Source: an uncultured delta proteobacterium (GTDB lineage: Bacteria; UBA10199; GCA-002796325; 1-14-0-20-49-13). From it: 6,191 nucleotides of DNA. Below are positions 1 to 5,230 of this stretch, one piece after another (position 1 is the stretch's first letter; every line of letters starts with the position of its first letter). The notes under the pieces are model-generated. The model made no database searches. It saw only the letters and a list, made by a program, of their open reading frames with translations, and had not been told where the DNA came from. The DNA lies in NCBI GenBank assembly GCA_903868375.1, contig CAIPVD010000014.1:1-6191 (forward strand), read 5' to 3'. The position numbers and the translations under genes were made by a program.

Positions 1-1
1 C

Positions 2-1207
2 GATCCAAATTTTGACTTTAGCAATCTCCCTCGCGGCTGCGTCCTAACCGTCGATAGCGGGACGGAAGAAGACCTTGGCACGTTCTTTATATTTGGAGAT
101 GTTCGTCTCAAGATGCGTGAAGAAGTTAAACTAATGGCCAGAACGATTGAAGCGCAGCGCATATACGTACCAGCCGATAGGCTCATCGATTCCTTTCATA
201 AGGTGCCTCGCCAGCCACAAGATATTGTTGGAAATCTGATCGAGCTTTCGGAAACGCCTGATAGGGCAAAGGCCATCGCAGGCGTTCTGGCCGAGATCAG
301 GACATCCGTGGTTCCCAAAAGCGTAACGATTCATCCGGATAAAATATTTTGCAGATCATATGCGATGCTAAGGCTTGATGGTGATGCCGTTATTGTTTTT
401 CACTTTGAATCGCGTGGCGGAGGTATTGCTGCCCCTAGGCTTGTATTGAACGGCATCTACCTTCTTAAAGAAACGGGCGGCGAGCTGGTAAAAAGATTCA
501 ACCCTGATTGGAGAGATGGATTTAAATTTGAAGGTTATGAGGTCACAGGACCTAACAGGATTAGAAGGCTGAAGCGTTTGATCAATCAATTGGCCACTCG
601 AGAAGGATATCTTCTGAACCTATTTTCTCATCCTTTCGTTAAACCAGCGCCAGAGTTTGACGACGGCGTAGGCTACACCGAAAAAGTTATGGCCGCTGCA
701 ATAAAGGATTGGCAGGCACGAACAGGGAAGCAGTCATTTGATATATTGGATGTGGCATGTGGCAGGGCGAACTTCATGAAAATGCTGCGCGAACGTTTTT
801 CTGAATTAACCGCGGAAAATCTTCAGGGTATAGATATTAATTCTGCCTTTGTCGAAGCAGCTCGTGCCGAAGGGCTGAATGTTTCCGTGGCAGATGCGCG
901 ATATTTGCGAAGGCCGGTCAATTCTGTTGATGTTGCCATAGGTTCGGGAATTGCAACGTATCAGGTGATGAAGACGCTTGAAGATGGTGACCGCGTAATA
1001 AGAGAAATGGTGCGCGTTGTTCGGCCGGGCGGGCTTATCATTCTGACCGGGCGCGGTTGCGTGATGCCGGACCCGAAAAATCCTGGCCTAAATCCACATA
1101 GGCGTTTTAAAGAAATGGGGCTGAAGGTCAGGCAAACGCTGCTGCCGTTCTCCGATTTCAGAATTTCCGACGAATCTCTTTTCGATCTATATGTGTTGGA
1201 GAAGTGA
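2..1207 (+). CDS. class I SAM-dependent methyltransferase domain protein, 5'-partial
   Basis: The frame is open from base 2 to the TGA at 1205-1207, at least 401 codons, so the gene very probably begins outside the window. ATGs at 113 and 134 are possible internal starts, but neither has a well-placed ribosome site (a GGAG at 95-98 lies 14 nt before 113) and the upstream stretch reads like normal protein. Counting from the ATG at 113, the C-terminal half is a Rossmann methyltransferase: motif I DILDVACGRA at 210-219 (SAM-binding glycine loop), acidic GID at 239-241 (ribose contact), VADA around 259-262 (adenine contact), and VVRPGG at 302-307 before the late strand LIILTG. This is typical of class I enzymes acting on small molecules, lipids or proteins; the substrate cannot be read from sequence. 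The N-terminal half (about 1-180, with an EAQRIYVPADRL stretch) matches no family I recognise. The gene stands alone, followed by 536 bp of structured spacer. Methyltransferase fold is secure; specific role unknown. Confidence 0.8.
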   Translation, partial: DPNFDFSNLPRGCVLTVDSGTEEDLGTFFIFGDVRLKMREEVKLMARTIEAQRIYVPADRLIDSFHKVPRQPQDIVGNLIELSETPDRAKAIAGVLAEIRTSVVPKSVTIHPDKIFCRSYAMLRLDGDAVIVFHFESRGGGIAAPRLVLNGIYLLKETGGELVKRFNPDWRDGFKFEGYEVTGPNRIRRLKRLINQLATREGYLLNLFSHPFVKPAPEFDDGVGYTEKVMAAAIKDWQARTGKQSFDILDVACGRANFMKMLRERFSELTAENLQGIDINSAFVEAARAEGLNVSVADARYLRRPVNSVDVAIGSGIATYQVMKTLEDGDRVIREMVRVVRPGGLIILTGRGCVMPDPKNPGLNPHRRFKEMGLKVRQTLLPFSDFRISDESLFDLYVLEK

Positions 1208-1219
1208 ACTTAAAAGCAA

Positions 1220-1479
1220 CGGTGGTATGGGTGTGGGTGGCCGTCAACTGCTCGCCACGCTGATTTTGTATTAAGATAAATCGTAACCGAACACTATCGG
1301 TCTCCCTCGGCTCGGAACTCGCCATTCGCTGCTTGCAGAATATCTAATAAGCAGCGAATAGCTCAAACACCTCGCCGCCCGCGCCGCTTAGATAAAATCA
1401 TGCGTCGCAACCGGTCGACTAATTCATGACAAAATCGGAGCGCGCTCGCAGATGCCGTCCACCCACACCCATACCACCG
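1220..1479. repeat. long interrupted inverted repeat (MITE-like element or structured RNA)
   Basis: The left arm at 1220-1269 and right arm at 1429-1479 are inverted copies of each other. The outer 21 bp (1220-1240 against 1459-1479, beginning CGGTGGTATGGGTG) pair perfectly. The inner ends, GATTTTGT at 1262-1269 and ACAAAATC at 1429-1436, also pair perfectly; the stretch between matches at about two thirds of positions, so the arms are about 80% identical by eye. The two arms enclose a nearly concentric perfect hairpin (1324-1359). Just outside the arms are TTAAAAGC (1210-1217) and TTAAAGGC (1486-1493), a 7-of-8 direct match that could be a worn target-site duplication. The layout fits a small non-autonomous transposable element or a folded RNA. 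Nothing inside encodes a transposase. The inverted repeat is seen directly; its nature is inference. Confidence 0.7.
1324..1359. repeat. perfect 11-bp hairpin at the centre of the palindrome
   Basis: ATTCGCTGCTT (1324-1334) and AAGCAGCGAAT (1349-1359) are exact reverse complements separated by a 14-nt loop. No T-run follows on either strand (the next bases are AGCTCAAAC), so it is not a standard rho-independent terminator. It could still stabilise the 3' end of the methyltransferase transcript, or be the core of the surrounding element. Confidence 0.7.
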
Positions 1480-1530
1480 CTTAGGTTAAAGGCAGTGGAA
1501 GCGTCCCTATATTTTTTGTGAGTTGTAAAA

Positions 1531-1643
1531 CTTTTGGGTGACGCCGAACGGGGCGCCCCAATTTGCGCCAGCAGCCAAACACCCAAAGAATCGCCGTGTG
1601 CAATGAAAATCTGTTGGCGATGCCGAAATTGGGGCTGTTCGGC
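1531..1643. repeat. second nested inverted-repeat set upstream of hflX
   Basis: Several alternative pairings share this stretch. GCCGAAC (1543-1549) pairs with GTTCGGC (1637-1643), and GCCCCAATTT (1555-1564) pairs with AAATTGGGGC (1626-1635); these two are collinear, making one long imperfect stem. In competition, TTTGGGTG (1533-1540) pairs with CACCCAAA (1580-1587), and GGGGCGCCCC (1550-1559) is self-complementary. Mutually exclusive stems could reflect a regulatory leader for hflX or the remains of a mobile element. No known riboswitch or RNA family is recognised. Confidence 0.55.
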
Positions 1644-1743
1644 GGCAGGACCCGAAAGTTTCACGAGCACAAAAACATTATTGGGATGTGGAATGATTTT
1701 CAATTTGCTTTAATGCCAATATCTTGTAACCTACCGTTCCACT

Positions 1744-2970
1744 ATGACTGAACGTGCCCTATTAGTAGGAATTCGCAGGCCTAGGACTTCTACTACGCAG
1801 ATGGAGGCGTCGCTTGCTGAACTTGCGCGCCTTGTCGATACTGCAGGCGCCGAAGTGGCAGGCTACGACAAACAGGAGATAAAGAAGATAGTACCTGCAA
1901 CATTCATCGGCAGCGGAAAATTAGAGCAGATAAGAGGTAGGGTCCAGCAAGAAAATTTCGATATGGTCGTCTTCGACGACGAACTATCTCCCGCGCAGAA
2001 CAGAAATCTCTCCGAAGAACTTGGCGTGAAGGTCTTGGACCGCACCGCCGTCATCTTGGATATATTTGCAAAGCATGCGCGAACGCGTGAAGGCGAATTG
2101 CAGGTCGAGCTGGCACAACTTTCCTATCGCATGTCGCGGCTCACTGGCGAGGGGATGGGGCTCTCGCAGCAATCGGGTTTCATCGGCAATCGAGGGCCCG
2201 GCGAAACGAAGCTGGAAATAGATCGCCGCCGAGTACGCGACCGCATCTCGATGCTAAAAAAATGGCTGACAGATGTTCGTAAACATCGTGAATTGCATCG
2301 TCACAGGCGCGAAGGCGTACCCATACCGGTCGTTTCCCTTGTCGGCTACACGAATGCGGGCAAGTCGACGCTTATGAACGCGCTTACCGATGCGGGTGTT
2401 CTTGTCGAAGACAAGCTCTTTGCAACGCTCGATCCGACCGTTAGAAGGCTTCGGCTTAAAAGCGGGCGCGACGTGCTACTTGCCGATACGGTTGGCTTCA
2501 TTCGAAAGCTGCCGCATCAGCTGGTCGAGGCGTTTCATGCAACGTTCGAAGAGGTAGAAAGAAGCGATCTTCTGCTTCATTTAATAGACGCGAGCGAACC
2601 GGACGCCTTGATCCAGGCAGAGGTAGTTGACAAGGTCTTAAGCGAAATGGAGATACAAGATAAGCCGAAGCTTTTGGTCTACAACAAGGTCGACAGGGGC
2701 GAGCTCTTCGTTCGCGATACTTCGGGCGGAGTTTGCATATCTGCGCTTAAAAAGACCGGCTTCGACGAACTTTTGGATCGGATAGAGGTTCTACTATCTC
2801 ACGATTTTAAGTCGGCAAAGCTGCTAATTCCGCACAACTCCGGCGAGGTCCTATCTGAAATATACCGTATCGGCCGCGTAAAGAACGTCGTTCACGGAAA
2901 TTCCGGCATTGCAGTGACCGCAGAGCTTCCTCAAAAATTGCTAGGCAAATACAAGAAATACTGTATATAA
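1744..2970 (+). CDS. hflX: GTPase HflX (ribosome-associated)
   Basis: HflX is a cytoplasmic GTPase that binds the 50S subunit and, in studied bacteria, splits stalled or stress-inactivated 70S ribosomes. All 408 residues fit the family. The N-terminal nucleotide-binding-like domain starts with the typical ERALLVGI and carries FIGSGK at 54-59; a basic helical linker follows, with the HflX signature GPGETKLE at 151-158. The G domain has G1 GYTNAGKS (201-208), the conserved ATLDPT in the G2 region (227-232), G3 DTVG (248-251), G4 NKVD (314-317) and G5 SAL (333-335). A short C-terminal domain follows. ATG 1744 is the first possible start after an in-frame TAA at 1711, so the start is well fixed, yet no Shine-Dalgarno sequence precedes it. 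A weak promoter-like pair (TTTTCA 1697-1702, TATCTT 1720-1725) would give a leader of only about 12 nt. It heads the cluster with the phosphatidyltransferase gene 8 nt downstream. Confidence 0.95.
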   Translation: MTERALLVGIRRPRTSTTQMEASLAELARLVDTAGAEVAGYDKQEIKKIVPATFIGSGKLEQIRGRVQQENFDMVVFDDELSPAQNRNLSEELGVKVLDRTAVILDIFAKHARTREGELQVELAQLSYRMSRLTGEGMGLSQQSGFIGNRGPGETKLEIDRRRVRDRISMLKKWLTDVRKHRELHRHRREGVPIPVVSLVGYTNAGKSTLMNALTDAGVLVEDKLFATLDPTVRRLRLKSGRDVLLADTVGFIRKLPHQLVEAFHATFEEVERSDLLLHLIDASEPDALIQAEVVDKVLSEMEIQDKPKLLVYNKVDRGELFVRDTSGGVCISALKKTGFDELLDRIEVLLSHDFKSAKLLIPHNSGEVLSEIYRIGRVKNVVHGNSGIAVTAELPQKLLGKYKKYCI

Positions 2971-2978
2971 ATCGCATT

Positions 2979-3614
2979 ATGTGGTGTGCCGCGAACATAT
3001 TGACGCTTGGAAGGCTGATACTCGTTCCATTCTTTCTGGCCTTCTTTATCTTGCGCGCATTTCCTATCGCTTTCGTTATTTTTGCAGTAGCTTCGTTCAC
3101 CGACCTGATAGACGGCACCATCGCCAGGCTTTCTAATACACATTCACAATTTGGCGCGTTGCTAGATCCTATAGCAGATAAGCTCTTAATGATAACCGCG
3201 TTCTCGTGCCTCGTTTCCGTTCGGGCGTTGCCGCTTTGGATCCTCGTGCTGGTCATTTTACGCGATGCCATGATAATGGGCGGCATTGCTCTTTTAAAGA
3301 TATTAAAGATAGATGTAAAATACGAGCCAACCATTTCATCGAAACTTACTACGCTTTCGCAGATAGCCCTTGGGATGTTCTCTCTTGGCGCGCTTTGGGA
3401 GCCGATCTTCTCTTTTGGGCCATACCCGATAGTCGATTTTGCGGAAGGCTGCACATATGTTACCGCACTGTTAATTTTTATCTCCGGCCTTCAGTATATG
3501 TATAAGGGGCTTGAGATATTGAACGCACGTAAAATTCCTCATGATCTACACAAACGTAGGGACAAAACCGTATCTGGAAGTTCTGAAGCTGCAGGAGCAT
3601 CTCCACAGCAGTAG
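2979..3614 (+). CDS. pgsA: CDP-alcohol phosphatidyltransferase, PgsA-like
   Basis: Integral membrane enzyme of the CDP-alcohol phosphatidyltransferase family. It most likely transfers the phosphatidyl group from CDP-diacylglycerol to glycerol-3-phosphate, the committed step to phosphatidylglycerol. The complete catalytic signature D-x2-D-G-x2-A-R-x8-G-x3-D-x3-D is present at residues 42-67, with metal-binding aspartates D42, D45, D63 and D67. The opening ANILTLGRL matches the usual PgsA start (NxLTxxRI), supporting ATG 2979. RD at 95-96 and SSKLTT at 120-125 occupy the places of conserved family residues. Several hydrophobic segments (about 15-40, 70-108, 126-145, 158-175) indicate a multi-pass protein. 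The last 30 or so residues form a hydrophilic tail encoded inside lipB, giving a 74-nt overlap in a different frame. It starts 8 nt after hflX with no clear ribosome site, suggesting translational coupling. Glycerol-phosphate as acceptor is inferred from the PgsA-like start; another CDP-alcohol substrate is possible. Confidence 0.88.
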   Translation: MWCAANILTLGRLILVPFFLAFFILRAFPIAFVIFAVASFTDLIDGTIARLSNTHSQFGALLDPIADKLLMITAFSCLVSVRALPLWILVLVILRDAMIMGGIALLKILKIDVKYEPTISSKLTTLSQIALGMFSLGALWEPIFSFGPYPIVDFAEGCTYVTALLIFISGLQYMYKGLEILNARKIPHDLHKRRDKTVSGSSEAAGASPQQ

Positions 3615-4194
3615 GGTGAATGGTGAAGTAGAAGATACGCTCATCTTCTGCGAGCATACGCCCATCTTCACGATCGGGCGACGCGATTCTTCCGCCGATT
3701 GGATATCCGATCTTAAAGACATCGCCGGCGAAGGTATAGATGTGGTAAAGACGAACAGGGGCGGGCGCATTACATACCACGGCCCTGGCCAACTGGTCGG
3801 CTATTTCATCTTCGATATAAATAAGCTAAAACTTGGCGTTAAGGAGTTCGTTCATAAAGTAGAAGAGGCATGCCTTCAGGCGCTTGCCAAGTTCGGAATA
3901 AAGGCGGTGCGCGATCCGGAACATCCAGGCCTTTGGGTTGGAAATGATAAGATCGTAGCTCTAGGTTTTCACATCTCGCAAGGCGTTTCCATGCACGGAT
4001 TTGCGCTGAACATTGATCCCGACCTTTCGCATTACAGGCATATCGTTCCGTGCGGCATTCATGGACGTGGAATAACTTCGATGAAACAAATCTTGGGCAA
4101 AGCGCCAGACACAAAAGCTGTGATCGATGCGCTTATTGAAACCACGCCAGCGCAGTTCGGCGTGACGCAACTTAATCCCAGTAAAAAACGTTGA
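3541..4194 (+). CDS. lipB: lipoyl(octanoyl) transferase LipB
   Basis: LipB moves octanoate from octanoyl-ACP onto the lipoyl domains of 2-oxoacid dehydrogenases and the glycine cleavage H protein; LipA then inserts sulfur. At 217 residues it has normal family length. Visible landmarks are the substrate-recognition block RGGRITYHGPGQ at 73-84, K137 in NDKIVALGFHI (catalytic lysine), HGFALNI around 152-158, and C171 in PCGIHGRGITS (the thioester-forming cysteine). The N-terminus, with PYLEVLKLQ and then TPIFTIGRR at 40-48, aligns with ordinary LipB starts, so ATG 3541 is favoured. It has no Shine-Dalgarno sequence and lies inside the 3' end of the phosphatidyltransferase gene, so translation is probably coupled. 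No lipA is in view. The family assignment is secure. Confidence 0.96.
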   Translation: MIYTNVGTKPYLEVLKLQEHLHSSRVNGEVEDTLIFCEHTPIFTIGRRDSSADWISDLKDIAGEGIDVVKTNRGGRITYHGPGQLVGYFIFDINKLKLGVKEFVHKVEEACLQALAKFGIKAVRDPEHPGLWVGNDKIVALGFHISQGVSMHGFALNIDPDLSHYRHIVPCGIHGRGITSMKQILGKAPDTKAVIDALIETTPAQFGVTQLNPSKKR

Positions 4195-4219
4195 CAAGGG
4201 TCGAATAACGCGGTAAGGG
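4191..4219 (+). promoter_or_regulatory. possible promoter overlapping the lipB stop codon
   Basis: A consensus -35 hexamer TTGACA (4191-4196) overlaps the lipB TGA. A 17-nt spacer leads to a poor -10, TAAGGG (4214-4219). GTTGAC (4190-4195) and GTCAAC (4221-4226) also form a 6-bp inverted repeat around it. This could provide separate transcription of the 256-residue gene, but the -10 is weak and the -35 may be chance. Confidence 0.25.
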
Positions 4220-4231
4220 CGTCAACAACCT

Positions 4232-4239
4232 AAAGGAGG
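4232..4239 (+). promoter_or_regulatory. strong Shine-Dalgarno site
   Basis: AAAGGAGG, a near-perfect anti-16S match, lies 5 nt before ATG 4245 and fixes that start. It contrasts with hflX, the phosphatidyltransferase gene and lipB, which have no recognisable ribosome site, and implies efficient independent translation of the downstream gene. Confidence 0.85.
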
Positions 4240-4244
4240 CGTTT

Positions 4245-5015
4245 ATGGCAGGCGTTGGCGTATTTAATGGCGTAGTTCTTGGCGCGGCAGTTTCTCCCGG
4301 CGTGGCACAAACCTTTGCAGCGTTGCAACAATTGCCAACGTTCACTCCCGTTACAGAATTGGCCGCTCTCATATCTCCCGAAGCTGCAGCAGCCAGTCTT
4401 GCTTCTCAAGATGCCGCTGGTGTTTATTTAGATGGCACAAGAAATGGCGCAGCCTCCGAACGTGTAAATCCCAGAAATCCTAACCAACTTTTTGCCAAAA
4501 GCGGTGTAGCAGCACTTACTATGCATGATGTCGAGCTCTTGATCAACCGTTGTGGTACGCTTGCCCTTCAAGGCTACGACCTGACCAAAACGGGGTACAT
4601 GGCCGATCTTGTGAGTACGGCGTTGGGTATTATCGATACGATCGGAAAAAGGGAATATCCTGGCTTGAAAGAGCTAGAGAAATTGTTAGATATCTTCGAC
4701 GAGTTAGACTCGCACGGACACGACGTTACCGATGCAATTCCCGTGGTACAATGGATCCTTGCGCGGTCATTTTCTCAAAGCATTTATAATCGGAACAGGT
4801 ATGGGGTTAAATGTTTGCGCTTGCTTGGTAGTTATACAATTACGCACAGTATACCGGAAGGCCTAGTAGAACATGTGCGCGCGTATGCCGAATTGGGGAA
4901 AGAGCTGGGTGGCAAATGGGGGGACCCTGTTCTAAGAGATTGCAACGAACTCGCTAGGGCTAAAGCGCAAGTCATTCTTCAGAACATCGCAGCGCTATCG
5001 CCAGCAGTACAATGA
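4245..5015 (+). CDS. uncharacterised 256-residue mostly helical protein
   Basis: I do not recognise this protein. The start is well supported by AAAGGAGG 5 nt upstream of the ATG. The N-terminal third (1-70) is rich in alanine, glycine and valine and opens with a mildly hydrophobic stretch (MAGVGVFNGVVLGAAVSPGV). It lacks the basic residues of a signal peptide, so secretion is not supported. A proline/asparagine-rich linker (about 74-81) leads into a helical domain (85-250) with leucine-rich, acidic segments, for example LKELEKLLDIFDELD at 141-155, then a charged stretch ending in an arginine/lysine/alanine helix (235-250). No transmembrane segment, catalytic motif or metal site stands out. 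Two cysteines in the domain (C103, C190) and a third at C233 are not in a motif. It follows lipB by 50 nt and could share its transcript or use the weak promoter at 4191-4219. It could be a structural or lineage-restricted protein. Confidence 0.8.
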   Translation: MAGVGVFNGVVLGAAVSPGVAQTFAALQQLPTFTPVTELAALISPEAAAASLASQDAAGVYLDGTRNGAASERVNPRNPNQLFAKSGVAALTMHDVELLINRCGTLALQGYDLTKTGYMADLVSTALGIIDTIGKREYPGLKELEKLLDIFDELDSHGHDVTDAIPVVQWILARSFSQSIYNRNRYGVKCLRLLGSYTITHSIPEGLVEHVRAYAELGKELGGKWGDPVLRDCNELARAKAQVILQNIAALSPAVQ

Positions 5016-5216
5016 TCAATGTTTCAGTGTTTCAACGGAGGAGAAGGTAAGCGTATTGTCTTCTTCGGAGAAGCATTTTTGAACATCGGCATTCTTTGAT
5101 TCATCCGGCAGGCTGCTCATAAAATCTTTATATTCATCTGCTGTAACGATGCCTTTATCGATGGATCTGGTTACGATGCGTTTGTCTAGTGTTGCTTCAT
5201 TGAATTTCTTTGCCAT
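5016..5216 (-). CDS. small 66-residue protein downstream of the diadenylate cyclase
   Basis: A short acidic/basic cytoplasmic protein beginning MAKKFNEATLDKRIVTRSID. The pattern of a basic DKRIVTRSIDKG segment, then ITADEY-like (here VTADEYKDFM) and SSLPDE, resembles small uncharacterised proteins I associate with deltaproteobacteria. They share an R-x-(I/L)-x-x-G-x-(L/V)-T-x-x-(E/D)-Y core followed by LPD. This is recollection of a pattern, not a search result. ATG 5216 lies 14 nt after the stop of the diadenylate cyclase gene, with a purine-rich AAGGGAAAAAG run just upstream as a modest ribosome site, so the two are very probably co-transcribed. No transmembrane segment or catalytic motif is visible. 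Its stop codon lies back to back with that of the convergent + strand gene. Function unknown; a role linked to c-di-AMP is possible from position only. Confidence 0.75.
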   Translation of the reverse strand: MAKKFNEATLDKRIVTRSIDKGIVTADEYKDFMSSLPDESKNADVQKCFSEEDNTLTFSSVETLKH

Positions 5217-5230
5217 AGTTTCTTTTTCCC

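Larger units (their letters stand above)
1208..1743. other. structured intergenic region without a convincing gene
   Basis: These 536 bases separate the methyltransferase gene from hflX. The only ORFs are a 94-codon TTG-started frame on the minus strand (1703-1419) and a 62-codon frame on plus (from 1563). Neither has a ribosome site or a recognisable domain. Instead the stretch holds two nested sets of inverted repeats (1220-1479 and 1531-1643), listed separately. The final 45 bases before hflX are A/T-richer. A weak promoter-like pair lies there, TTTTCA at 1697-1702 and TATCTT at 1720-1725 with a 17-nt spacer. No tRNA, rRNA or clear rho-independent terminator (GC stem plus T-run) was found. 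Confidence 0.6.

Noticed and set aside
1324..1359. Rho-independent terminator for the methyltransferase gene
   Set aside because: The stem is perfect but no T-run follows on either strand and it lies over 110 nt after the stop codon.
1481..1493. Integron attC-like core (GTTAAAG) near the repeat
   Set aside because: The last base does not fit GTTRRRY, no matching RYYYAAC core pairs with it at the right distance, and no integrase or cassette is seen.
1419..1703. 94-codon minus-strand ORF starting with TTG inside the structured spacer
   Set aside because: No ribosome site, no recognisable domain, and its 3' part runs through the right arm of the inverted repeat; open reading is better explained by chance in repeat sequence. 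It is the best candidate if a decayed gene is present.
1563..1751. 62-codon plus-strand ORF overlapping the start of hflX
   Set aside because: It lies over the nested repeats, has no ribosome site and ends inside hflX; no family resemblance.
2807..3454. 215-codon minus-strand ORF
   Set aside because: It lies antisense to the end of hflX and most of the phosphatidyltransferase gene, both of which have complete family motifs; composition looks like a shadow frame.
5022..5037. Short tandem copy of TGTTTCA at the convergent junction
   Set aside because: Only two units within the coding end of the small gene; too short to be meaningful.
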